Shown one piece after another: positions 12,380 through 23,840 of a stretch of 64,000 nucleotides of DNA. The notes under the pieces were generated by a model. It did not search any database and was not told the DNA's origin. It was given only the letters and a program-made list of their open reading frames with translations. Both the position numbers and the translations under genes were made by a program. Each line of letters begins with the position of its first letter. Position 1 is the stretch's first letter. This stretch comes from Craspedostauros australis (lineage: Eukaryota > Bacillariophyta > Bacillariophyceae > Mastogloiales > Achnanthaceae), in contig JAMXDE010000009.1 in assembly GCA_026770025.1 (NCBI GenBank), positions 1 through 64,000 on the forward strand, in the 5' to 3' direction.

Positions 12380-13994
12380 CTAGCAACCATCAGGAATGTT
12401 CTTCAACACCTCCGATCCGATGTTGCCACCAGAGTGCAGCTGCTTTCCGTCGGCGACCAACGCGAAGCCGTCTCCGCTGATGCCATCACCAAAGGCATCG
12501 AAGAAATCAAAGTATGTACAGCGATCACGTGGAACGCATGCCTTGTATTCGGGATACTCAGTGTTGGACCTAATGAAGCCAGACTCGTTCCAGTACTCTG
12601 TGCTCGAATCTTGAGAGTCATACATCATGAAGGATGTGTCTTCTGGGAAATCATCGGTGCGGAGCTTCAACGTGACAGAGATGCAGGAGCTGTCATCATC
12701 GCCACCATCATCGTTGTTGTTGTCATTCTCATCATTGCTGTTTCCACCTCCTGCGCCACACAGCTCGGATGGTACTTTGGACATGGCACATGCATTCTCC
12801 TGTGGGTGTAGGAGTATTGGGAGAGTGGGGAAGAGTACAATAGAATGGAATGGAATAGTGAGCTCGCTGCTGTGATCATACCATACATCTTTGCATACTC
12901 ACCATACTCTCCACACTCTTTCATGCTTCAACCATACTTCGAGCATACTTCCATCATGCATTGACATGCATGCACCCACTCGGATGTACGTACCTTGATC
13001 CATTCGTACGTGTTGCTCACACGAGCGTACACACCAGGATATCGCTGCTGAGCACAGCCGATACCCCAAGACACCACGCCCACCTGGACGCGCTCACCGC
13101 CCTTCGTCACAAACACGGGACCGCCAGAGTCACCCTGACATGAGTCCTTGGCACCCTGGTGGACACCATCCTTCACGAAGCCAGCGCAGAACTCCGCCTC
13201 ATCGCTGACCTGTCCATTGTATCTGTCCTGATTGTTGCACCACGCAGTATCGACCTGCTGGATGTCCAGGCCCATCAGAGTCTCCGATGGGAAGCCGCCA
13301 TCCGATGTGTCACCGAAACCAATCACTGTCATGGTCTGCGGATTTCCTGACCCATCTGTCCCTGGAGTGCCGAACTTGCTGTTGATCTTCATCATGGGCA
13401 CATTGGATGGTGCAGGGTTGGATAGACGGAAGAGCATGATGTCGTTGATCTGAGTGGCAGCGTAGTCTGGATGGACGCGCTTGTCATCGATCTTGCGTGC
13501 GTCAGGTCCTGTTGGCTGGTTCCATGCGAACTCATCATACGCACTGATGATGGCGTCCATTCCGATGGTCTGATCGGAGTCGCAATGTGCCGCAGTGAGG
13601 ACGATGTCAGGTGCGATGAGCGATCCGCCGCATCCCACGGCCCAATGGACGAACTCTGGGTACTCTCCCTTCGTCGCTTCGTTTCCTCCCACGATGTGCG
13701 TCTCGTAGTTGTTGGCATTGATGGAGTGGGTGCGCTTGTTGTGGGTTGGGCTGCTGCCATGTCCATGCCTCTTTGGACGATCTCCGCCACGCGTGGTCTT
13801 CTTCGCGTTGGTGTGAGAATCATGATGATGCGGAGCAGAATTGTTGGTGTGGGCACCGCCTCTGAGTGCGCGCCCTTCGGTGTCATGTTGGGTGTCACGG
13901 CCGGCGGCAGAATTGTGGTCTGTTGCCGATGCGGCGGTGTTTGAGGTAGCCGCGATGATTGCGATGAAGATGGAAGGGCTGATGAAAGTTTCAT
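12380..13994 (-). CDS. Secreted trypsin-like serine protease (S1), two exons
   Basis: Exon 1 runs down to 12994 (donor AAG|GTACGT). Exon 2 is 12799-12380 (acceptor CACAG|GAG), joined in phase 0. The protein has the S1 activation site (THIVGGNEATKG), His in LTAAHC, Asp in INDIMLF, Ser in GDSGGP, and an Asp six residues before the Ser, which predicts cleavage after Lys or Arg. Exon 2 adds a C-terminal domain (LKLRTDDFPEDTSF, then FDAFGDGISGDGF) of the kind attached to secreted diatom proteases. The frame stays open up to an ATG at 14187. A better start is the ATG at 13994: with one more A in its AAA run it would read MKTFISPSIFIAIIAATSNT, a good signal peptide. The gene is probably functional with a one-base sequence error. 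Otherwise the start is 14187 and the protein lacks a clean signal. Confidence 0.82.
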
Positions 13995-14199
13995 GGTTGC
14001 TCGTTCGTGTTGGCGTTGGCGTTGGCGTTGGTGTTGGTGTTGATGGCGAGTTCGAGTGCGAGTACGTTGTTGTTGTGATGCGCTGATATTGTTGCTGTTG
14101 AATGCGATTGGATTTTATGAGATGAGATGAGAAGAGACGACGAGGGATGGAATGGAATCCAAAGGAGGTTGCATTCCACTCATTCATGCATTCCTGTAT

Positions 14200-16393
14200 T
14201 CACTCGTTCGCTGGTGCAGGAGGAGTATGCAGGACTGATACTGCTCTATGGCTTGTGCATGGCACCATCTCGATCGATCATCGAATTGAGTCCATTGCAA
14301 GATAAATGTCGGCGCAGGACTACAATCGGTTGCGGATTGCAAGAGCAAGACCCATGTTGATGGCACTTTGCTCGAGCGGGCGATCCATCGACTGTTGCAT
14401 CTACTTGAGCATACTAGTATGTACTCTCACTCTGCTGGAGTGCTCGTCGCATGTATTCATCATGGCAATTGGTCTTGCTTCTCACCCGTACCCCCAGTTT
14501 CGTTTGTGCCGAGACTCCAATGAATCGTTTGTTCTGATGGATTGGAGCGTCAATTCAATACCATCAACAGTTCTACTTGTGCTAGTCGTGCTAGTTGTGC
14601 TAATAGTGCTACTAGTGTTAATAGTACCAGCGGTGCCGATTGTTGATACTGGTATGAACGACATCGTTTGAGTATTGGTCATGGGATGAGTAGAAGATGT
14701 GATGTGATGCGATGTGATGTGTTGATTTTGTGGCGTTGGTTTTGTTCGACATCGGGAATGACTGGATGTCGCGCCCGCGTGTTTTGATTGGTGACTGTAG
14801 CCGACAGGCGCAACAAGACCAAGAACTGAATCGATTGATCTCGATAAGTGAAATAGCTACAAATATCGCACACTCGTGGTTTGGTCCCGTATTGTTGGGC
14901 TCAATGCCCATTTGTTGTCCTTTGTTGAGACAACTCTCGTCTATTGAATGAACAGTCAAACAGATCGCCACAATTCGCCACAAGTCGCGATGTTTTGTGA
15001 TGGCAAGCAACACTCTGCGACGATCAATCAACCAAGCGACCAAGTGAAAGGCAAGCCACATACCACCCATTCTTCGTGTAGAGTTGCATTCATACGCACA
15101 GCTTCACACGTCGCATGATGTTGGTGTTGCTGTTGGCGCTGTTGGCGCTGTTGGCGCTGCATCTCCATGATGTGCTCTCCATTCAGTATGGTCAGTCTCG
15201 AGCGACGGTAGTGCTAGGTCGTACTGCATGGATGGAGTGGATCGCCAGCGTGCCGGGGGTGCTGGAGTGCTGAAGTTGTTCCAGTCCTGTTCGCCACCAG
15301 TATCGCTTTTTTATTCCTATTCTACTCTTCTATGCCGAGTTCCCATTGTTCTCATCGATTTGTACGGCAGACGGAGATGCACTCGCCATGTGCTGATCGA
15401 TCCGCTGCTCGTGTCCGAATCAACGTGGCTCGAAGTGACTCAGAGCGCGTCCCGAAACAGTTTTTGTTTCAGATTCCTTTGTTCCGAACACCAACGCCGA
15501 ATTGTGGCGGCTATTCACAATCACGATGATGCGGTGGCCTCCGATGTGCATTGAAGTGCCTATCAGGCAGCGCTCCAAGCCTTGAAGAAGAAGAAGATCT
15601 CAAGAGCAAGATCAAGGTCAACGCAACGGAAAAAAGATCACGGGCTGTAGTGGACTGACGGTGACTATTCTCGGCTGGTGAAGTCATGGCCCCATTCATC
15701 ATGATGGCGATGGAGATGGCGCATGTGCAGAATTCGTCGTTGCAGCCGAGGGTCCTGCCGACGACAGTGGAACGATGATCAAGAGTATCTCCGGTTGCAA
15801 CGATGAGGCAACTCGTGGGGTCGTGGCGGCTGAAGAAGCCGAGGCCCGATTCAACAGCATCAAGGACGGTGATGGTGTGAATGATCTGCTGGCCAGAACC
15901 GTGAAGAACGGCGCGAGACTGCTCACTGGTGCGGAGAATGCATGCCGAGGAACCTTTGCTTCGGGATTGCGCACGGTGAAAACAACAAGGTCGGAGACAA
16001 CTTCTTCATCAAAAAGTCTACGTGCCGTGCACGGCCGGCTCCTCATGCCGTCAATGTGCACGTAAAGAAGTGTGCAGCGAGAACAGCACATTGGCCTACA
16101 TAACGACTTGTGACGCAACGTGAACACAAAAAACTCGAGAGAGAGAGAGAGAGAGCTTTCTATTCTGCTTATGGCCACCTAAGTTATGAATACACTTCCA
16201 TCTTGCTTCAACTATTTGCACTACGCAGCCAGAGAATTGAGAGTATTTTGCAGGCCGCGCAGTCGCCGAAGGGTTCGTGTGAATTCCAAATGCTCCCCGC
16301 CTCAGCCAGTCCTTCTCTTCCAGCTGCGCCTGTCCCAAATGTTTTTGCACAATACTATAGCTAAGTTTGTCCTGCGGAACCTCCGCCACCTCT
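14200..16393. other. 2.2 kb without a supported gene
   Basis: It holds a (GTTGGC)n-like leader repeat just before it (14007-14042), a degenerate GTGCTAGT-type tandem at about 14573-14635, a GTTGGCGCT triplication at about 15130-15162, and a (GA)n run at 16138-16157. A frame at 15700-16065 (+) has gene-like composition (AEFVVAAEGPADDSG..., NGARLLTGAENACRG) but no start and no family I recognise. Confidence 0.4.
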
Positions 16394-19300
16394 TCAAGAC
16401 ATGTCTGTCAATACTGATAGATCGTCATCGTCATCATCACCATTGGCATGGCCTTCAACAGTTTCATGGATGGCGTACGACTTCTCGTTTTGCCTGGCTC
16501 TTGACCGCAAATCGTCGCTCCTCAATCCAGTGCTCGTGACAGTTGGAACCACAGTTGCCTCTGGAGTACGCACAGTCACAAGATCAAAGCAGGCATCCAA
16601 TCTCTGCGGATCCATAAGTGCGACTGTTTGGGCAATGACGCCGTCGCTCTTTCGTGCGTGGCGCACAAGATCTTCATCGATGTGATCTCCGCGCCGCTGT
16701 CGCAGGTCCTCGCATTTGGTGACGGCGCCCCAAGCCTCGTAGAATTCTGCGGCGCGTGTGAAGTAATGGCGGATGAGGTTGGATGTTCTGTCCCGAGCAT
16801 CGCGCGTGCTAATTCGTAAGAAGGCCTCACCGGCCATCTCGCACGCCAGGCCGGCTTCGTGGATATGGTTTCTCGATCTGGCCTTCTCGATCGCTTCGTC
16901 GTAACATGCTTGGACGTACGTGGGCGTTCGTGGGCCCATCTTGATGGCCTTCATTTCTGCTCGCAATAGGAGGTAATGGTGACGCACGTTGTTGCCTTTT
17001 GTTTCGCACATTTGCTTGAGTATGTGCTTTTGCTTTCGGAGGATCGAGATGTACTTCCTTTGTTTCGTCTGATGATAACGGTTCGATGCCATCAGACCGC
17101 CCAATTGGGGTATGGATGATGCCACGGAGTACGCGAGGTCGCTCACCTTGGCGTTGTCCACAAGGTGGAACAGGACCTCGGCAAACTCGAACTTGCGGAA
17201 GAAGACCGCAAGGTGTAACCGGCTCCAGTGCGCGGTGTTTTGGAGGTACGGATCGCCACCTTCGAACTGTTTGAGGTTGCCAAGTTCATCCCAATCTAGC
17301 TTGAGGATGCCAGCCATGTACCTGGGGGCAAGGACGTACTCTGGCATGAGCTTGGAGTGGGCCTCGATCTTGTAGATGGTGAATTGTTGCAAGGCAGAAT
17401 CGACAGCGGATGATAAGCCGTCCAACGGGTATCCCTCCATGTATGCATAAATGAGACTTGAAAAATGAGACACGATGCCTATCTCAAAGTCACCACTCGA
17501 CATGGCGGCTTTGTATGCCTCTTGAAAGTCAGAGCTGATCTCCGCAGGCTCCTTCGTGTATGGGTCGATGTAGATGGCCGCAACGTTGTAAACCAACGCG
17601 CGGATTCGTGTCCCGTCAACCTTGTGAATGGCCTTCTTTGCGAGTTCGATGTATCTTCGTGCGTTGGAGTACTCGCCGAGGACAAGATGAAGCATTGCGA
17701 ACATGGCCAGTCCTTGGCAGGAGCCTTCGCAGATGCCTTGTGCTCGGGTGATCTGAACCATCTGAACCGTGGACAGCACCCACGTGAGGGTGGATTGACA
17801 CACGTAGCTCCGCACCGCGATTTGTTGCAGGAATCCGATGGATTGGATTGTGGCGGGGTCTGTCGTCACGGGGCATCGGCTGAAGAACTCGTCGTCACTT
17901 GTTTGTCCAAAATAGGATCTTGCCGACATCAGTTGCCATACGGATCTGGCCAGGAACCCGCGCTTGGGATACACGTCGCACAGCTGGGCGCTGGCTTGGC
18001 TCATCTCAAGCGCGCGCTTGTGCTTGTCCTGTCTTGCCAAGGCATCCGCCATGGAGTGGTAGGTGGGAAGCTTGTGTGGGATGCACTGGGCATGCTGCAA
18101 GAGTTCGTCGCTCAACGAAAACCCCAGCTCGAAATTGCCAACAGCCAACTCAAGATCTGCTCTCGAACGAATCAAGCGCAGTGTGAGCTCGTATTGATAT
18201 TTCCATGGGTTGCCATGGGCCTTCTTCAATTGCTCTGTCGCGATTTGCAGATATTTGGCGGCTGGGATGAGAGCGGCGATCTTCAACGCGTGCTCGCCGA
18301 CTTCCAGATTCTGCTTGGCGGCCTGCAGATGATCCTTCGTTCGTGCCAAATTCAGATATTCCATGGCGACAAAAAGCAGGGCACCATCATCCGTGGCTGC
18401 ACGGGACGTTGCAAGAGCGGCTCCGTCCCCTTTCTCGGAAGACTGGGTACCATCTGTGGACGCTGCACATATGTTCCACAGACATTGGCCGATGCGCAGT
18501 TGGAGCTTGATGCGGATCTCGCCGAAGGGTACGAGACTCCGGGCCGCCTGCTGGACGCGATCATGCGCAAAGGAGTACGTAGTGCCTCCGATCGAGTTGT
18601 GCAGCATGCTTTCCAGCACCGCTTGTTCGAGCCATTCGACGACCGGAATGTCGTCATCGGGGATGTTTGGGGAGGATCTGAGGTTGCTTTCATCGTTGCC
18701 AAGGATATCTTCTGCGCTGCGGTTGTGTCGGACTTCATAGTCCTGCAGCATCTGAAGCAGGCCTGAGTCGAAGGATGATCCGATGTACGATGCGAGTGCC
18801 AAGACCTTTTGCAATGGACGAGGCAAGGATCGAATCCTGGATGTTAGGAGATAGGTGATACCCTGCGGTCCTGTTGCCTTCGATCCCCCGTTCCCACTTG
18901 TGTTCGAATGGGAGTCATCTTGGAATTTCCATTGGGAGGAGATGGCATCGTATGCCAAGCCATGCGTGCGCTCCATCTCTCGCAACAGATGGATGGCGTG
19001 AAAGATATTGCCGCCAGTCTGTTGGTACAAATGCTCGGTGAGTCGACCGACGAACGCATCATGATCGCTGTGATCTGCGCCCCCAAGCTGGAGGAGATTC
19101 GACACCCAGTCGTAGAGCTCTTGCGGAGAAAAATCCGCGAGATGGATGCTGGTGTATGGCATGGGAGCGTTTCTCGTCTTGGCTCTGAGCTCTGTCGGAA
19201 CGTCTTCCCGAGACGATGACTGACGGATGTCATTCAGAAGCTTCATGAACGGGAGAGTAGCATTCGGCTCCAGCAGCTCGCCCGGTGAGTGAGGATTGGT

Positions 19301-20281
19301 CTCTTGACGGATGGTGCCGATCAAAAGTAGGTGAGGCCGGTGCAGGATGGTGGATACCAGATCCATGCTCTCCTGCGACGCCCACTGCAGATCGTCGAGC
19401 ACCATCACCAATGGACATTCCTTGGTCGATATGATTCTGAGGAATTGCGTGAACGTGTACTGGAGCCTGTTCCACGATGTCTCGGTGGAGAAGTCGGTCG
19501 GAGGTTTTGGAGCCGTCGCGCCTTGATTCTTCGCTTCGGCCGCCACATCACTGGCGCTGTTCAATAGGATGGACAGGGCCGGGATGAAGGAAATGAGGAG
19601 ATCCTTTTGCTGTGATGTCATCCAGCTCGATTTGACTCTTCGACGCAGACGTTGAAGCTCCGTCGCCGTCTTGCTCTTGCTGTCTTTGTGCCCATCGGCA
19701 TCGCTGATCGCGGCCAATCTCCCAGAAGCAACACTGGGGGTGGCAGCTTGGGACGCTAATTCGGCACACCAGCCCGAGAATGCTTGCGTGATGGCGGCGA
19801 AGGGATTGTGTCGTTGGGATTCTTCAAACTTGCCCTTGATGATGATAATCTTGTGCCCGTCCCCTGACTGTTCGCAAAGCTGGGAACAGAACGCATCCAC
19901 GAGCTTTGACTTGCCCGTCCCGCTGGCACCCCATACAAACACAGCCGGAACCCAAGGCTCGGCGCCACTCTTGTTTACGTCGTTTGGGGTTGTTGCCGGA
20001 GATGTCAGCTTCAGTACCTCGCCTCCATCGGGCGCCTTGCTGGCTCTATTCTGCGCCATCACTCGATAGAAAACATGACGCATCGTCCTCAACTCTTTTT
20101 GCCTCCCATGAAATCCACCCGCAAAGCAGCCGTCCTTGAAGAACGTAGTGGTGGGGTCGATGAGGTCGCCATCACATTGGTAGTCACCATCTGATGTGGA
20201 CATGCACGTGGACGAGGCACTCTCCAGGTGAGGACTTGGTTGGACCGGAGTGTCGTCATGCACCGACGCTGTGGCGAGCAT
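16394..20281 (-). CDS. Large AAA_16-type predicted ATPase with helical-repeat C-terminal region
   Basis: A single 1295-codon exon. After a short Ser-rich start, the segment FAGGFHGRQKEL leads to a Walker A GASGTGKS (residues about 118-125), the GKFEESQRHNPF region, and a Walker B LVMVLDDLQW (about 291-300). This is the order seen in Orc1/MalT-like ATPase domains (AAA_16) of multidomain sensor kinases and cyclases. From about residue 650 the chain is all-helical with TPR-like pairs (for example MEYLNLARTKDHLQAAKQNL). Such proteins usually bind nucleotide and hold a signalling partner. No kinase, cyclase, GAF or PAS domain is seen here, so it is an orphan ATPase-solenoid. The C-terminus is acidic. 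The long plus-strand frame opposite it is a shadow. Confidence 0.85.
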   Translation of the reverse strand: MLATASVHDDTPVQPSPHLESASSTCMSTSDGDYQCDGDLIDPTTTFFKDGCFAGGFHGRQKELRTMRHVFYRVMAQNRASKAPDGGEVLKLTSPATTPNDVNKSGAEPWVPAVFVWGASGTGKSKLVDAFCSQLCEQSGDGHKIIIIKGKFEESQRHNPFAAITQAFSGWCAELASQAATPSVASGRLAAISDADGHKDSKSKTATELQRLRRRVKSSWMTSQQKDLLISFIPALSILLNSASDVAAEAKNQGATAPKPPTDFSTETSWNRLQYTFTQFLRIISTKECPLVMVLDDLQWASQESMDLVSTILHRPHLLLIGTIRQETNPHSPGELLEPNATLPFMKLLNDIRQSSSREDVPTELRAKTRNAPMPYTSIHLADFSPQELYDWVSNLLQLGGADHSDHDAFVGRLTEHLYQQTGGNIFHAIHLLREMERTHGLAYDAISSQWKFQDDSHSNTSGNGGSKATGPQGITYLLTSRIRSLPRPLQKVLALASYIGSSFDSGLLQMLQDYEVRHNRSAEDILGNDESNLRSSPNIPDDDIPVVEWLEQAVLESMLHNSIGGTTYSFAHDRVQQAARSLVPFGEIRIKLQLRIGQCLWNICAASTDGTQSSEKGDGAALATSRAATDDGALLFVAMEYLNLARTKDHLQAAKQNLEVGEHALKIAALIPAAKYLQIATEQLKKAHGNPWKYQYELTLRLIRSRADLELAVGNFELGFSLSDELLQHAQCIPHKLPTYHSMADALARQDKHKRALEMSQASAQLCDVYPKRGFLARSVWQLMSARSYFGQTSDDEFFSRCPVTTDPATIQSIGFLQQIAVRSYVCQSTLTWVLSTVQMVQITRAQGICEGSCQGLAMFAMLHLVLGEYSNARRYIELAKKAIHKVDGTRIRALVYNVAAIYIDPYTKEPAEISSDFQEAYKAAMSSGDFEIGIVSHFSSLIYAYMEGYPLDGLSSAVDSALQQFTIYKIEAHSKLMPEYVLAPRYMAGILKLDWDELGNLKQFEGGDPYLQNTAHWSRLHLAVFFRKFEFAEVLFHLVDNAKVSDLAYSVASSIPQLGGLMASNRYHQTKQRKYISILRKQKHILKQMCETKGNNVRHHYLLLRAEMKAIKMGPRTPTYVQACYDEAIEKARSRNHIHEAGLACEMAGEAFLRISTRDARDRTSNLIRHYFTRAAEFYEAWGAVTKCEDLRQRRGDHIDEDLVRHARKSDGVIAQTVALMDPQRLDACFDLVTVRTPEATVVPTVTSTGLRSDDLRSRARQNEKSYAIHETVEGHANGDDDDDDLSVLTDMS

Positions 20282-21267
20282 CCTGTACGATCCCGTGTTC
20301 GACTTCTTGGGCTGTGCACAGCGTCTCTCGTGCTTGTTGGATTGGTTGGTCGATCAATGATTGGTCGATGATTTCAGGTGCACTAATATTTTATGGAATG
20401 TGGTGGCAGATACGTCGGGCTGTGTGGATGGATGTGCATTCGAGTACTACTCTTGTATCGAGTATGGTGCTAGGTCCTCGTATGGTCGAGTGTGCATCAC
20501 TACCTGTGTGTTCGCGCCATACCAGGACGCTTGGTTCTGCTCATGTTGTTTCTTCAACGCCGCGGCAACGAGTTACACTTGAGGATGAAAAAGTGGTGGA
20601 TTGGTGACGTGGTGGTGATCAACGTTTCGTCTTCTGTCAGTGGGTGTCGATCCCATAGTCGTGGGTTTGTGAACTGTGGACCATACTTGCGATGGCTCTT
20701 TGATCATGGTTGCTGTCATGGGCGTGGACAAGTTTCATTGCGGATGTGTCCACAGTGAGTGTTTCCCGCTTGTTGGCGCAACCTTCATGTGGGGGCGTGT
20801 CGCACCCTTGTCTCCGAGCAAGCGTTCGGGATTGGTTAAGGGATTGTTTGTGGTCCCTGGAAGGAGAGAACAGTTGGTGGCTGACAACGAACACCATTGA
20901 CTATTGTCAATAGGACGGAGTGTGTGAATCAATGTTGTTCGCTAGTATCCCTAATGATTTTGGCCTGGTACTGGCCTACGTAGCTTGCGTCCGGACGCAA
21001 ATTGGAGGTGCAGTTTGTGAAGTGTCGCAGAATTGACGAGGGTCACCGTCTATTTGGCACACAGCAAAGCTTTGTGGAGGAAACGAACCTCGCACGAGCG
21101 ATACCACCCACCACTCCGAACGGTTGCGGCAGGCACGTAGCATGCTCGTAGTGCACCGTTGTGCTGATGCAGTCATCATCGACGCCATCTCACCGTTGGG
21201 CATATCTTCTTCGTGGAGGTGTGAATAGGCCGGCGGCGACTGATTCGATGATCGATGCTTGCACCTC
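20282..21267. other. Intergenic, nothing recognised
   Basis: About 1 kb between two minus-strand genes. It should include the promoter of the ATPase gene and the 3' end of the SPF45-like gene. No motif stands out. Confidence 0.4.
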
Positions 21268-22464
21268 TCAGTCCCTCCCACCAATGCCTTCCGACTCCTG
21301 ACGTTGCTTTTCCACCAACCAGGCCGGCAGATTTGATACGCCGCGGCCACGACCTCGGCCTCGCCCCATGCCACCGAGCGTTTCCAATTGCAGCAGCGCG
21401 GTTGGTTCCTTCGAAGTCGGTAACAACGAAAGCACTTCCTGCCGTTCCTCTTCCAACCGTCTTCGAAGTGCTTCTTGCCGTTGCAGCGTTTCCTGGATAT
21501 CTCTTTCTTGCTCTTGCCGTTCTCGCTCCAGCTTCTTGCGTTCCCAGTGCTGCAACAGGTCGTTTGGCACGTACGGATCGTACGGATCTTGGACATCGAG
21601 CGGTTGTTGGCGTTGGTCGTGTGAATGTCGGCGATCTTGGGACTGGCGATGTGTGTCATGCCCGTTTTCAACGTCAGGAACACCCATGTCCACGTCATCC
21701 ATCTCGATTTCGTTCACATCCGTGCTGCTTCCTGGGAGAGGGGAAGCATTGGAGTCATCTTCCACTTTGATCAGCATCTTGGTCGTATCATCGTGGATGG
21801 ACAGCAACGGGGATCTCACAGAATTGATCGGAAGATCTTGAGCGGATGACGTTGATTTGCTTGTCGTCGTGTAAGATGTCGCAAATGAACTCGTCGCTTC
21901 AGATGACGGTGGATCCGTTGTTGACGCAGTGGGATCTCTGATTACTGTTGTTTCCGGAGGGATTGCGTGTGGTTCCTGCTTCACCTTCGTTCTTCCTTCG
22001 ACAACCGCAGCAGCAGCAGATCCAGCGTCTGCGTGGACGCTAATATGCAATCTTGGCCGTTGCTTCGATGCGGATGCCTTCGGTGTCGAAAGCGCTGTCG
22101 AAGTTGCCACAGCTTTTCGCTTCCGAGCAGCAGCAGGGATGAACGCCATCGACGTCCCGGCCTTTCCGATGCCACCAGCGATGCCCGACGCCGATGCCTT
22201 TGCAGCTGTCTTTTTGCGCGACACCGACTTTGGCGCGAACATCGTTCTGGAGACCGGCGTGCTGGGCTTTGTTGTGTCAGCTGATCTCTCGGGCACATCC
22301 TCGAATTTGGATCCTTTGTCGAATTCCTTCTCCTTCTTCACCTTCACCTCATTCCTGCTGCTGCTGCCATCGCCAGCTGCATCATCCTCGCCCTTTGTGG
22401 CGGGGAGATCGCCGAACAAGCCACCGTACATCGGGGCGCCTGATGCTCCAGCCACAGTTGCCAC
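21268..22464 (-). CDS. SPF45/DRT111-like N-terminal-type splicing-factor homologue, without G-patch or RRM
   Basis: The 398-residue protein begins with MYGGLFGDLPATK (residue 12 on), matching the MLGGLYGDLP start of plant DRT111 and SPF45 proteins. It has FAPKS/AFIP motifs, and PYDPYVPNDLLQHWERKK followed by a charged coiled coil (about 310-350), as in the YDPARPNDYEE segment of that family. It ends with an RG-rich run and VSNLPAWLVEKQRQE. In the known family a G-patch and an RRM follow. Here a stop comes directly after, and no downstream exon with those domains was found. The middle is Ser/Thr-rich and disordered. A role in 3' splice-site choice is inferred only from the N-terminal match. 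It could be a paralogue or a truncated gene. Confidence 0.6.
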   Translation of the reverse strand: MATVAGASGAPMYGGLFGDLPATKGEDDAAGDGSSSRNEVKVKKEKEFDKGSKFEDVPERSADTTKPSTPVSRTMFAPKSVSRKKTAAKASASGIAGGIGKAGTSMAFIPAAARKRKAVATSTALSTPKASASKQRPRLHISVHADAGSAAAAVVEGRTKVKQEPHAIPPETTVIRDPTASTTDPPSSEATSSFATSYTTTSKSTSSAQDLPINSVRSPLLSIHDDTTKMLIKVEDDSNASPLPGSSTDVNEIEMDDVDMGVPDVENGHDTHRQSQDRRHSHDQRQQPLDVQDPYDPYVPNDLLQHWERKKLERERQEQERDIQETLQRQEALRRRLEEERQEVLSLLPTSKEPTALLQLETLGGMGRGRGRGRGVSNLPAWLVEKQRQESEGIGGRD

Positions 22465-23840
22465 CGTTGCTCCCGTCGGTTGTATTGAGTTGATTGTGGT
22501 GGTTGCTGTGATTGGTTCGGATCTATCTGTCTGTGGATGGAAATGTAGCTCGTATCATGCTATACCATGCGCTTCCGTTGGTCTATCTACTTCTCTCTCT
22601 GGAGACGTATTATAGAATACGATAATACCACTCCTTGTGCCGTTGCGCCAGAATCGATCTGCGCCATGGTCGATCTTTGTTTTGCTGTTGTCCTTTGTTT
22701 GGGTTGTTCTTGGGCTGTCGCCACTCACAGGCACAAAAACAACGTGTCAAGCTGCGGTGTCGAATCCCATCAACAATAGCGTACTTATTCAGTTTCAATT
22801 GAGCTCTCTTGGGAATTGGCATCAACGGTTTTCCGCGCGGCGGAAACGGGCGTCTCTCTTCGATCGCGACCCACCACTCCACGCAAGGACGAGGAGAAAG
22901 ATGACATGCCATAATCGTATTATTACCACTGAGAGACAACATCGTAGAATAGTTCTCTCACATCCAAGGGGGATGCTGCCAATCAGAGCAGAGCAATCGT
23001 GCAGTGCTCGTATAATGCAATAGACATGAAGAGCTTCTTCATCGTATGACCGCCATCACATGAACTCCACCTCGCACTCGCGTTTGCGTGATCCTTTCTG
23101 CGCGGCGCATTCGGTGGTGCTTGGTGTCTCCAACTCATGTCTCGAGGGAATGGGACACCGAGAAGGTGAACACAAAAGAGGAAGAGAATGAGCAAGGGCA
23201 AGAGAACGGTAGGCACACACACAAGGCACGATCGACAGAAGTGAGACAAGGGTCATGGGATGCAACTCACCTCTCCTTGCTTCGGAGAGCGATTCATACG
23301 CGTACACATAATCGGATGAGTGAGGAAGAAGATACCGCACGTCTCGGCTGTCAAGACGATCCAGATTACGAACGACTCCCTTCCTCAAGTTCGTACGACT
23401 ACGTGTGCGGGTGCGAATGCACATTGACTTCAAAGACACCATCACGCTACTCGTAGCCACACAGATGAACAACAAAGTCGTTCCCCAACTCTCATCGTCC
23501 AAGATCAAGGGTGGGGGCAGGGGCAGCAATACTGAGAGTCGTCGCGGCATGCTTCGAAATAGAAAGAAGACAAGTGCCCTTTTGTTGATGGCTCATCCAT
23601 CCGATCGTTGATAGCTTGTTGCGATCCATGGTGTGCAGCGAGAAGCTCCGGGAGCACTCCAAAGTTTTCTCCGGAGATCGCTAAATTCATCGAACTCACA
23701 CGCAACGACCATCACCATCTCATAACTTTCGTCGATCGACAATACAATCAACTCAACGATACCGTGCGACGCTACCTCGCACTCCACTACACGACGATAT
23801 CCTCCACACACATCACCTTCCACAAAGCAACACTCCAACG
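22465..23840. other. Intergenic, nothing recognised
   Basis: This is shared upstream DNA of a minus-strand gene (22464) and a plus-strand gene (23841), so promoters in both directions are expected. No gene is supported; the open frames are short and lack motifs. Confidence 0.4.

Noticed and set aside
15700-16065. Plus-strand frame with gene-like amino-acid use
   Set aside because: No start codon or splice acceptor that I can defend and no family match; mentioned only as intergenic content.
17465-18766. 433-codon plus-strand frame
   Set aside because: It lies wholly opposite the conserved ATPase coding exon and shows no domain; it is an antisense shadow of codon bias.
21929-22615. 228-codon plus-strand frame
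   Set aside because: Antisense to the SPF45-like gene; no recognisable domain.
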